Shown here: piece by piece, positions 12,901 to 21,931 of the stretch
Numbering within the stretch: position 1 is the stretch's first letter
How the letters are laid out: the number at the start of each line of letters is the position of its first letter
Assembly: GCF_018812025.1 (NCBI RefSeq)
Contig: NC_063054.1
Coordinates: 3,825,433-3,889,432, forward strand
Direction: 5' to 3'
DNA length: 64,000 nucleotides
Origin: Megalobrama amblycephala
Taxonomy: Eukaryota > Chordata > Actinopteri > Cypriniformes > Xenocyprididae
Position numbers and translations under genes: made by a program
The notes under the pieces: model-generated
What the model was told of the DNA's origin: nothing
Database searches by the model: none
What the model saw: the letters and a program-made list of their open reading frames with translations, nothing else

Positions 12901-13474
12901 TTTTCCCAACCCTGTTATTCTAGTTTTTCAATTTTTATAAAAATAATTTTCATAACTGTTGCTTTTTCTTTCATTACTTTGATGTTTTGATTTCAGGCTG
13001 TACGACAAATAAAGTAACTATTTCAAAGGGGTATGATGATTTTCTATAGGCACTGTATATGATGGCTACTGACAAATCTTGAGGATTTAAAACATACTGT
13101 ATGCTTTATGTGATGAATTGCTGGCATTCATGAAGGGCCATATGTGCTCAATATGGGTAAGGACATTAACTGCAAAGACTGACGTGTAATGTTAGCGCTA
13201 TTATGCAAACGTGCTGCATTTTGTCTGTCAGCGAGCAGTGTGAGCTTTCATGTACAGATGGGAGAAGAGAGCCTACCACCCTGGAAAATTTCTCTGGTTT
13301 TGGCATTCTGACAGAACATACAATTTCAAAATGGCAAATCAGGAAAAAATACAGTGCCACAACTATTATATAAGGGTCATCAAGATAGTCATCACCATCA
13401 AGGACACATTATAATAAGGCATTTAGTCGTCATCATCATCATCTTCTCTCAGGGTCTTTATCATAGTTGTCATG

Positions 13475-13519
<45 letters not shown>

Positions 13520-15800
13520 TCCCCCTCATCATCATCAGCAGGACCATTATAGTCATCATCATTATCATTAGGCTGGGTAATCATCCACCTGGGGTTTCCG
13601 AAACGGGTGATATAAAGGCCCGTTCAGACTTCAGACTCACACATTTCTACACATTGCATGTGCATGAGGACACCGCTTGCAGAAGGAAGCCGCCGTTTCA
13701 CAGAAAGACAAAGAGCAGAAACACTGTAGCCTTGTGTTTTGCTGGAGTACCACCTTTTATTTGTCAGAATTTACTTAAGATTTGTCTACTGGCTTAGCAG
13801 GTAAGTATAAATGCAAAAAAGTATTTTTCAAAATATCAACTTAAGCTGTTGATATTTTGTGCAGACTTTGTACTCTCATTGTAGTTTTTGTACTTTTGAG
13901 ACAATTATAGATTCTTGCATGAGAGGTTTTCCTAAACCTTTTTGTGTGCATTTGTTCTTAGTAACTCATAATACTAAGATACTAGTGTTACTGACTGTCA
14001 ACTTTACATACTACAGATACTCAAATAGTGTCTTTGAAATAGGGGGGGTGGGCAATTTGGCCATTTCTAATTATTAGGGGGGACCTAATGTCCTCCTCAA
14101 TGTCTATGGTGGTTACAGCCCTGCTACAGATACTGAAATAGTGTCTTTTTCTTTTTAATTTTCTGTTGTATTTGAATGCCTGCACACTGTCTCAGATTGC
14201 AGAAAACATATCTGTACAGCTGCATAATGTAATGCAGTGTCCTGCTGTGGTCCTGTACAGCTGACATCAGTCTGCCTGGCTTCCCCCTGGGAGACGAGGA
14301 GAGCTCCCCCTTCAGCCGCCTCAGTATGGAGAGTGACGCTGACGACCTCCGCGCAACCGAAAGCGAGCGTGAAGAGAGGGTTTCTGAGTCTGCCTTTCCC
14401 TCTTACCTCTCTTGCAGGGGCTGTGGTCAGCTCCTGGAAGACCCCCTGGGACCCGGCATGGACTTGGTGGGGCCCTACTGCATGCGCTGCTGCAAAGGGA
14501 ATGCGGACGGCGTTGTGGACAGGAAGCTCTGCTCGGGCTTAGGCTTACAAGCGGAGTCTAGAGGGGGAGGGAATGAGGGCGCCGGTGGCGAGGATGATAC
14601 CTTGAAGCTCCACTCGTGCACGCTCTGTGGTTTTACTTCGCGCTACACTAACCACGTTAAGAGGCACATGAAGACTCACAACGGCGAAAAGCCATACGGG
14701 TGTCCGCTGTGCTCCTATGCGTCGGCGCAACTAGTGAACCTGCAAAGGCACTTGCGCATACACACCGGAGAAAAGCCCTATAAATGCAATCACTGCACAT
14801 TTGCATGCAGTTCCTTGGGGAACCTGAAGAGGCACCAGCGCATGCATGCAGCCGTAAGCCCGGGTCAGAGTGCCACTCAGCCTGTCAGTGGCAGCTGTTT
14901 AAATCACACTACTGTGGGTCAGAAGGAAAAGGAAGCGGCTCCTGCCCCCACTGATGAAGGTAAGTAAGGTTCTGTCACCTTGAAAGAACATTGAACAGAG
15001 TTTTACAAAGAGTTGTAATTCAGCATCCTTCAGTTGCAGGTGCTGTGCAATCTGTCTCACGTCCCCACGTGGGAAGAGATGGGAACTACTTGCAGACCTT
15101 TGATGGCCTCAGGGTTGCACAGCAGTCATCGACAGGGGTGTTGCAGTCAGGACAGGCTCCTTCTGAACCCCCCATGTTCTTCCCCTTCACTTGTCGTCTA
15201 TGCGGCATGGCCCTGGATGACGAGGACGGATCCTCAGCCCAGATCTGCGCCAAGTGCACCCTGGAGATGCTGACTAAGGACACACCAGGTTGCCCCGCTG
15301 AGCGAGGGGACAAGGTCTACACCTGTGCTGCCTGCCCCTTTCTCACCCACTACCCAAACCACCTGGCCCGCCACATGAAGACCCACAGCGGAGAGAAGCC
15401 ATACAAGTGCCCGCAGTGCGACTACGCCTCCGCCCACTTTGACAACCTCAAGCGGCACCATCGTGTGCACACTGGGGAGAAACCCTACAAGTGCCACCTG
15501 TGTGACTATGCCTGCGGCAACCTGGCTAATCTCAAGAGGCACCAACGGGTGCATTCGGGTGCCAAACCCTTTCAGTGTGCAATCTGCAACTACAGCTGCA
15601 ATCAGAGTATGAACCTGAAGCGGCACATGTTGCGCCACACGGGTGAGAAGCCCCATAAGTGCCAAGAGTGTGGCTACACCACTGGCCACTGGGACAACTA
15701 CAAACGACATCAGAAGAAGCACAGCCTGACTACAGATGGCTGGGTTAAAGTGCAGATGCCTGGAAATGAGGAAGAGGTGGAGGACGAGGAAGAGGTGTAG
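6914..15800 (+). CDS. znf513: zinc finger protein 513 (whole spliced CDS)
   Basis: Join 6914-6953, 9499-9633 (or 9454-9633), 14261-14959, 15040-15800. This gives 544 aa (559 with the longer exon 2); human ZNF513 is 541 aa. ZNF513 is a nuclear DNA-binding regulator linked in humans to retinitis pigmentosa 58. The N-terminus MPRRKQQNPQPVK nearly matches the human start, and LLGQELEF in exon 2 matches human LLGQDLEF. Eight C2H2 fingers occur in two blocks: three at about residues 178-254 and five at about 387-519, all with intact Cys2His2 ligands and mostly TGEKP-type linkers. A CxxC-x(n)-CxxC knuckle-like motif precedes each block (CRGCG..CMRC and CRLCG..CAKC). The acidic C-terminal tail is shorter than the human one. 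All introns are GT-AG and phase-compatible. The gene is tail to tail with snx17, as in human. Confidence 0.95.
6954..9453 (+). other. znf513: znf513 intron 2
   Basis: This AT-rich intron has no coding evidence. It contains one inverted-repeat element at about 7853-8775; the rest appears unique or decayed. Confidence 0.85.
7853..8775. mobile_element. TIR element in znf513 intron 2
   Basis: The left end TATCCTCCTGAGACCCAGAA pairs with the right end CCAGGTCCCAGAAGGATATA in inverse orientation. Inside, CTCTGTAGTGGACGCC near 7975 pairs with TCCACTACAGAGGACA near 8725. A direct copy of AGTAAAGATAAAACAAACTA flanks each side (about 7820 and 8770). No ORF of note. Confidence 0.65.
9499..9633 (+). CDS. 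znf513: znf513 exon 3 (acidic N-terminal region)
   Basis: It encodes LDSEDGLGTV..LLGQELEF..LEKFS and matches the human acidic segment. The donor is CAG|GTGAGT at 9634. Two in-phase acceptors exist: CTTTCAG at 9492-9498 (exon from 9499) and TTCTTCCAG at 9445-9453 (exon from 9454, adding DAIAAVFNHEPLLSV). The shorter form aligns better with the human protein; both begin TGGA, so either could be used. Confidence 0.88.
10204..11140. mobile_element. inserted foldback element, ACTGTAAAA termini
   Basis: It starts CACTGTAAAAATTGCC and ends TACAGTAAATTTTTGAGAGTG. ACAGTAA/TTACTGT motifs recur in both orientations across it. It interrupts the surrounding element. The small open frames within are not conserved-looking. 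Confidence 0.6.
11186..12397. mobile_element. TIR element with GGGGCC..TTTCAGAAAGGAGGTT ends
   Basis: The left end GGGGCCAGTTTCAGAAAGGA pairs with the right end CCTTATTGAAATGGGCCCC in inverse orientation. CTCTGAGT/ACTCAGAG blocks are repeated near both ends. About 1.2 kb, no transposase visible, so non-autonomous. Confidence 0.8.
13424..13560. repeat. (CAT)n microsatellite
   Basis: There is a run of about 16 CAT units at 13474-13520 plus degenerate CAT blocks on both sides, within znf513 intron 3. Translated in one frame it gives poly-His, which I regard as spurious. Confidence 0.95.
14261..14959 (+). CDS. znf513: znf513 exon 4 (fingers 1-3)
   Basis: The acceptor is TCCTGTACAG and the donor is GAAG|GTAAGT, both phase 1. 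It encodes DISLPGFPLGDEES.., an acidic Ser-rich stretch, a CRGCG..CMRCC motif, then three C2H2 fingers with zinc ligands at about residues 178/181/194/198, 206/209/222/226 and 234/237/250/254. The third finger ends before a Pro/Ser/Gln-rich linker, as in human ZNF513. Confidence 0.96.
15040..15800 (+). CDS. znf513: znf513 exon 5, last coding exon (fingers 4-8)
   Basis: The acceptor is CAGTTGCAG after an 80-base intron (14960-15039). It encodes a CRLCG..CAKC motif and five adjacent C2H2 fingers at about residues 387-519. The blocks YPNHLARHMKTHSGEKP and CNQSMNLKRHMLRHTGEKP are essentially identical to the human protein. It ends in an acidic EEEVEDEEEV tail and TAG at 15798-15800. Confidence 0.97.
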
Positions 15801-15927
15801 CCTCTTATTGCAAGACAGTCGTCCATATGAGATTTTACTGAATTGTTGGTTGTCCTTCTTTTCTTTTGTGCCCAGAATTATTTTTTAGAATTGTTCACAA
15901 GCTGCTACATAAAGTCATGCACAAATT

Positions 15928-16484
15928 TAAAGGGATAGTTCACCCTAAAATGAAAATTATCCCATGATTTACTCACCCTCAAGCCATCCTAGGTGTATAT
16001 GACCATCTTCTTTCAGACAAACACAATCAGAGTTATATTAAAAAATATCCTGGCTCTTCCAAGCTTTATAATTGTAGTGGATGGCGCTCCTGATTTTGAA
16101 GTCCAGGGGGTTAATAAAGGACTTCTGAAGCAAAGCGATCGGTTTTTGTAAGAAAAATATCCATATTTAAAATTTTATAAACCAAAATAACTAACTTCTG
16201 GCAGATGGCCTACGTAAATCGACTTACGGCGAAAGCGTAACCTCTGATCCGACGCATGACGTATTGACGAACGTGGAAGCGCAGAGGATAGAGCAAAGCT
16301 TTTTTGGACTTCAAAATAAGGAGCCCCTTTCACTACCATTATAAAGCTCAGAAGAGCCCAGGATATTTTATAATACAATTTCAATTGTCTTCGTCTGAAA
16401 GAAGATAGTCTTAAACACCTAGGATGGCTTGAGAGCGAGTAAATCATGGGTCAGTTTTCATTTTCGGATGAACTGTCCCTTAAA
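15928..16484. mobile_element. foldback MITE in znf513 3' UTR
   Basis: Left TTAAAGGGATAGTTCACCCT pairs with right GGATGAACTGTCCCTTAA. The complementarity continues inward about 185 bases per arm (CAAGCCATCCTAGGTG / CACCTAGGATGGCTTG; CATCTTCTTTCAGAC / GTCTGAAAGAAGAT). In RNA it would fold to a long hairpin. Confidence 0.88.
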
Positions 16485-16506
16485 TGTTACCTGAATGTCC
16501 TAATGT

Positions 16507-16682
16507 AGGGGTTGTCAAATCCTGCTCCTGGAAGGCCAGGAGACTCTAAATAAACATGCTGAAGCAGCTAATCAAGGTCTTCAGGCTTATTCAAAACTTC
16601 ATGACAGATCTGTGGGAGCTGGTTGATGCTAAACTCTGCAGGAAGGTGGTCCTCCAGGAGCATGATTGGACATTCCTGATTA
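16507..16682. repeat. short inverted-repeat element (CCTGCTCCTGGA..CCTCCAGGAGCA)
   Basis: GTCAAATCCTGCTCCTGGA at the left matches in inverse the CCTCCAGGAGCATGATTGGAC at the right. TTGATGCTAAACTCTGCAGG is a phrase common in teleost repeats of this type. Confidence 0.6.
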
Positions 16683-17308
16683 ATGCCTTTGAACAAGGCA
16701 AAATGTTTGTGTTACCCAAAGCTCTCTAAGAGCGTTCTGAGCCTGATTGTGGTTCATTTATCAGTGCCAAACAGACACTACTGCACAACTGCCATAGGAA
16801 GTTCTTTAAGCCTGGCGCAACGTTGCATGCACTTAAGTTTACCTTGGTTGACTGTTTTGAGGTTTTATGTAATTGATCATTTTCATTCTTCTCAACCATA
16901 CTAGTGAAAATGCCTTCAAAGATGATCTTTGATCATATTGTTTTTGCTCTCAATAATTCTGGGGGATTGTGTTGCCTTTTATTGTTGTGTGTATTTTATT
17001 GATTGTGAAAAATGCCATTTGTCTGAGTTTACTTGAAGCAAAATGTTGCATAGTGGATTTTTGTGTCATGCTGAACATAGAGCTTTTATTTTTGTATGTG
17101 ATTTTATTTTTTATCTCTTGAGGAATGTTTGGCAGGTATTTGCCACCCTTAGCTATACTGAAGGACGACAGTAAACGTAAACCCAATTATGCAGTTAAAC
17201 CTTAAGGTTGCCAAGAAATGACTGAACATTGAAATCTTGTAGGTGTGTGGTGCTTGAGTGTTTTCTTGTTATTATGCAGTGGTTTCATTAATGCCTTAAA
17301 TATTCTCA

Positions 17309-17314
17309 AATAAA
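17309..17314 (+). terminator. znf513: znf513 polyadenylation signal
   Basis: AATAAA is followed within 15 bases by a GT-rich stretch (GTTTGTGTTG), the expected signal plus downstream element about 1.5 kb after the stop. No better signal lies nearer the start of the intergenic gap. Confidence 0.65.
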
Positions 17315-17878
17315 ACAGTTTGTGTTGAAACTTCTGTATCTCAACTCACATCATCTTTCAGTCACAAAACTTAAGTTACTAGTTGCCAGCAGGATGTGAT
17401 GAAGATGCTGAGACAGGCAGTATGTAATCCTCACACTTTCATAATGAGAGCTTTAATCCTCCCTGCGCTCTGCTGCGAACAGCACCAGTAAACATGCTAA
17501 TGAAGACAGAGCCCCGGGCAGCACCAGAACACTAACAACTCTTGCAGTGATCTTCATGCTGTTAGATGCATGTGAGAATGATTTTGAAGTGCTGTTTTGG
17601 GCCCAAAGCTTACTTTAAAAAAGGAAATTTGACAATCTAATCTTTGAATGATGATTCAAATTATAGGAGGAAAAAAAGCTACTACATGCTAATGGTGTTT
17701 TTATCCAGGATCATTTGCTGTTGGTTTCCTGTGTGGGATCTTACCAAAGTCCCTTTAAGACAAGACATTTCACTCGGCGGCCATCTTTGAAACGACTCTC
17801 GGGGATGCAAGTGCAGCTCCAATCTCTTTGGATGAGGAAACATAAAATTCTCCAAAGCTGTTCACCAAGCTTTCGATT

Positions 17879-18844
17879 AAAGGTGCCATCGAACGTTTTT
17901 TTACAAGATGTAATATAAGTCTAAGGTGTCCCCTGAATGTGTCTGTGAATGTTTAGCTCAAAATACCCCCTAGATATTTTTTTATAAATTTTTTTAACTG
18001 CCTATTGTGGGGCATCATTAACTATGCACCGATTCAGGGCTGCTGGCCCTTTAAATGCTCATGCTCCCTGCCCACGGAGCTCGCTTGCCTTGAACAGCAT
18101 AAACAAAGTTTACACAGCTAATATAACCCTCAAAATTGATCTTTACAAAGTGTTCGTCATGCAGCATGTCTAATCGAGTAAGTACAGTGTTTTTAATTGG
18201 ATGTTTACATTTGATTCTGAATGAGTTTGAGGCTGTGCTCCGTGGCTAACGGCTAATGCTACACTGTTGGAGAGATTTATAAAGAATGAAGTTGTGTTTA
18301 TGAATTATACAGACTGCAAGTGTTTAAAAATGAAAATAGCGACGACTCTCGTCTCCGTGAATACAGTAAGAAACGATGGTAACTTTAACCACATTTAACA
18401 GTACATTAGCAACATGCTAACAAAACATTTAGAAAGACAATTTACAAATATCACTAAAAATATCATGATATCATGGATCATGTAAGTTATTATTGCTCCA
18501 TCTGCCATTTTTCGCTGTTGTTCTTGCTTGCTTACCTAGTCTGATGATTCAGCTGTGCACAGATCCAGACGTTAATAATGGCTGCCCTTGTGTAATGCCT
18601 TGAACATGAGCTGGCATATGCAAATATTGGGGGCGTACATATTAATGATCCCGACTGTTACGTAACAGTCGGTGTTATGTTGAGATTTGCCTGTTCTTCG
18701 GAGGTCTTTTAAACAAATGAGATTTATATAAGGAGGAGGAAATAATGGAGTTTGAGACTCACTGTATGTCATTTCCATGTACTGAACTCTTGTTATTTAA
18801 CTATGCCGAGGTAAATTAAATTTTTGATTCTAGGGCACCTTTAA
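17879..18844. mobile_element. TIR element, AAAGGTGCC family, long copy (intergenic)
   Basis: It starts AAAGGTGCCATCGAACG and ends TTCTAGGGCACCTTT. It shares near-identical blocks with 46622-47234 (GATGTAATATAAGTCTAAGG; ATATTAATGATCCCGACTG; GTTACGTAACAGTCGG). It fills most of the gap between the znf513 and snx17 3' ends. No transposase frame. Confidence 0.85.
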
Positions 18845-19155
18845 ATTTCATATTTGAAATCACCAATGAAATCGGACAACTACTGTCTCATAAATTTTGT
18901 TTCTAAACACTCGAATCATGACAAAAAAAATTGCACGTCTCACTGTTTCTATAGGAACCGGAGCTTTTAACAGCTGACGCGATGACTTTACCAGCCGGCG
19001 ATTAGCTCTTATTTAGAAGGCGGGACTTATTCTGCCATTTTACAAATACAGTATATGATAATCTCACATGCTGAAATACCCATCATACTATTGTTATCAA
19101 ACCAAGGAAGAAAAAACAATTCACATACACAGAGTAGCGTTGTTTGGCACCTAAA

Positions 19156-19161
19156 TTTATT
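19156..19161 (-). terminator. snx17: candidate snx17 polyadenylation signal
   Basis: AATAAA on the - strand has a GT-rich downstream stretch. It is the best-scoring of the AATAAA hexamers I noticed after the snx17 stop on that strand. Confidence 0.5.
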
Positions 19162-19569
19162 GAAACCCAGAAGGCTCTAACTTCCATTCTTGGATTTAAA
19201 ATGAAGTGACGATTTAAAAAATAAATCATGCTCATACGCTTTATGAGAGATGTATAAGATTTAAGAGTACAGTTGGTTTACCCTTTTCATCCTAGATGAT
19301 GATGATGCTGGTGAACATACTGAACATGGCAATCACAAATTACAGTCATCAGGTAAAATAGTCAGCCATACAGCACAAAGTATGAGAACACAAAAACAAC
19401 CTTCGCATTAAACATTCTGCACATGGGAGGAATCATCTGGGATGAAGGATATGGGCATTTCATTCAGTATTCAGTATCAATGCAGTCAAAACCCCAGCAT
19501 AAATGTGAGATACAGCCATTTCCCAAGCACCATGTGATCACAATCCTCTGAGATGATTGCCACAATGAA

Positions 19570-20460
19570 CTGGTCAGAAGTTTGGACACATTACTATTTT
19601 TAATGTTTTTAAAAGAAAATCCTTATGCTCATTAAGTCTGCATTTATTTGATTAAAAATACAGAAAAAAAAACAGTAATATTGTGAAATATTATTACAAT
19701 TTAAAATAATGGTTTTCTATTTTAATATACTTTACAAAGCTGAATTTTCAGCATCATTACTCCAGTCTTCAGTGTCACATGATCCTTCAGAAATCAATCT
19801 AATATGATGATTTATTATCAATGTTGGAAACAGTTGTACTGCTTAATATATTTTTTTATGACGTGATACTTTTTCAAGATTCTTCAATGAATAAAGTTTT
19901 AAAAAGAACCAAATTTATTCTAACAATATACACTATCAGTTCCAAAGTTACTGAAAAAATTACTGGGGTCAGTATATTTTTTCCTTTTTTTTCCTAAAAG
20001 AAATTAATACTTTTATTCAGCAAAGATGTGCTAAATTGATAAAAAAAAAAAAATGATAGTAAAGATTTATAGTGTTAGAAAGATTTTGAATTTTGAATAA
20101 ATACTGTTCTTTTTTTAACTTAATTCATCAATGAATCCTGAAAAAGTATCACAGATTCCCAAAAAAATATTAAGCAGCAGCACAACTGTTTCCAACATTG
20201 ATAATAAATCATCATATCAGAATGATTTCTGAAGGATCATGTGACACTGAAAACTGGAGTAATGATGCTGAAAATTCAGCTTTGCATCAGAGAAATAAAT
20301 TATATTTTAAAGAATATTAAAACAGAAAACCATTATTTTAAATTGTAATAATATTTCACATTATTACTTTTTCTTCTATATTTTTTGATCAAATAAATGC
20401 AGGCTTGATGAGCGTAAGAGACTTCTTTCAAAAACATTAAAAATAATAACTTTTGACCAG
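19570..20460. mobile_element. long palindromic element, CTGGTCA termini
   Basis: ACTGGTCAGAAGTTT at the left pairs with AACTTTTGACCAG at the right. The internal arms are complementary over hundreds of bases (TCATTACTCCAGTCTTCAGT / ACTGGAGTAATGATGC; GTCACATGATCCTTCAG / CTGAAGGATCATGTGAC). Relatives or fragments occur at 43920-44300, 54085-54300 and 57160-57610. Confidence 0.88.
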
Positions 20461-21811
20461 TATTACACAAACACACACACATATGCATGTATATATAAAG
20501 GAAAAATGAAAGTTTGGAATGATATTCTTCAAAACAAAGTGTACAAAGACAATCACTGAAATTTAAATGTGAAATTTGTAAACACTTCTTTTTCACAATT
20601 TTCTACAATTTTGTAAACACTGATAAATGTTAAGTTTTTAATTTTTCTTATACAGCCTGGATTATATTTGATCAACTGTACTTGTTTGTAATATACTAAA
20701 GATAATACAGGTATTAGTAAATATTCAGAATACTTTTTTATTTGCATGTACATTTATAAAAGTGACATTACTATGGTTTTACTTTTTTGTGCAAAATGCT
20801 TTAGTGAACTATAATTTTGGCATTTATGAGAAACCTTTTTAATATATTGGTTTGAATAACAGAACACAGACAAAACGCACAAAAAAAAACAAAGATCAAC
20901 TGACAGACCTACAAACCTCTTGCGAATGTTCCAGGATGTTTTCCCACAGTTAATATCTCAATAAATACCCAAGCCATCTACCTTTCTTAATACTGTGCAA
21001 AAAATCATGGGTTCAGCTAGTGCAAGCGGGCCTGCCGAACACACCGAAAACAAAGCGAGATTCAGGACACAGCGGAGGCCAGAATGAGAGAACTTGTGTC
21101 CGGCGCTACATTTAGAGAAGTTGAACTGTAAGGCGGTTGAATCGGCGCAAGGCAGAGAACAAACAGGCCACAATAGAGAGGGTGACTTTCATCGAGGATA
21201 TGCAATGAATATGCAGTAGGCATCAGGTGGAGTTAGCTGCGAGATTACCTTTCCTGAAGACACAGGAATCTGCAGAGATCTACCAAGTTATAGGTCAATT
21301 TGTCGCTACTACACAAGAGGTTGAGCAACATTGGCACACTGCACGATACGAAGCAGAACACTTCTCTGTTAAATAATAGATTTTATGTTGACAGGAATTT
21401 GTGCCTACAAAATGATGAGAGGAAAAGCACAGTTTTGTGTCTCTAGTAAGGAAGTACGATTCAATGAAGCCCATCTGCAGAAGAAACTTTCATCACAGCC
21501 TAAATTAACATGCAGTAACTTGCCCTGAGGTGCTTATGTAACCCTGTATTAATTTAACCTTTGAAATCTCCAATTATGCCTCAAATCTGAAATTATCCGA
21601 TTTTTGTTACTTTAATTGCACGAGGACTGAATCTGAGGCCTCTCATAAAACTAATGAGAGACTTCAAAGGCCATTTCAGAGACCCTTAATGTAATTCTTT
21701 CAGAAAGGGGTTACAATATTGCAGAACCGGGCATCTATTAAACTACACTCGACGCAGAGAAACCGCTAAATGAATCCGACTCCTTCAGTCCAGTCTATGA
21801 GGACGACTCCA

Positions 21812-21931
21812 TCACAGGTCATCGTCCCCGATTCCTTCAAAAGCGTAGTTTCCATGGAAATCATTGCCACTGATGTCACTGGCTGAGTTGGAAGAACTTA
21901 GTCCTCTCAGGGAGACAGAAGACAGCTTGGT
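21812..21931 (-). CDS. snx17: snx17 exon 15, last coding exon (residues 433-471)
   Basis: It encodes TKLSSVSLRGLSSSNSASDI..HGNYAFEGIGDDDL, then TGA at 21814-21812. Human ends FAFEGIGDEDL. The terminal Leu that docks in the retriever VPS35L/VPS26C surface is conserved. The acceptor is TTTCCACAG. Confidence 0.97.
   Translation of the reverse strand, partial: TKLSSVSLRGLSSSNSASDISGNDFHGNYAFEGIGDDDL

Larger units (their letters stand above)
9958..13058. mobile_element. TIR transposon remnant carrying two inserted elements
   Basis: The left end CAGTGCCTATAGAAAATCATC has its complement at the right end (GATTTTCTATAGGCACTGTA). The subterminal regions are also complementary: AACAGGGTTGGAAAAGTCATCAG at about 10150 and its complement near 12890. 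The segment at 12430-12800 resembles sequence common in other fish DNA transposons, without an intact transposase frame. Two other elements (10204-11140 and 11186-12397) lie inside, so this one is older. Confidence 0.8.
9634..14260 (+). other. znf513: znf513 intron 3, nested transposons and CAT microsatellite
   Basis: This 4.6 kb intron is dominated by the nested element at 9958-13058 (listed). A (CAT)n run lies at 13424-13560. No further gene is seen at 13560-14260. Confidence 0.85.
15801..17335 (+). other. znf513: znf513 3' UTR
   Basis: This runs from the stop to just past a polyadenylation signal. It contains a foldback MITE (15928-16484) and a second short repeat (16507-16682). The UTR end is inferred from the signal. 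Confidence 0.7.
19135..21811 (-). other. snx17: snx17 3' UTR (long, contains a foldback)
   Basis: The UTR extends from the stop at 21812 to a candidate signal AATAAA (- strand, 19161-19156), which is followed on that strand by GT-rich CTCTGTGTATGTG. A weaker alternative signal lies at 20742-20737 and would shorten the UTR to about 1.1 kb. The stretch 20940-21810 is not repetitive. Confidence 0.55.

Noticed and set aside
13354..13797. 147-residue open frame with a poly-His tract
   Set aside because: The His run is translation of a CAT microsatellite within znf513 intron 3; there is no conserved domain or splice support.
15234..15722. 162-residue open frame antisense to znf513 fingers
   Set aside because: It is a shadow of the regular C2H2 repeat codons on the opposite strand.
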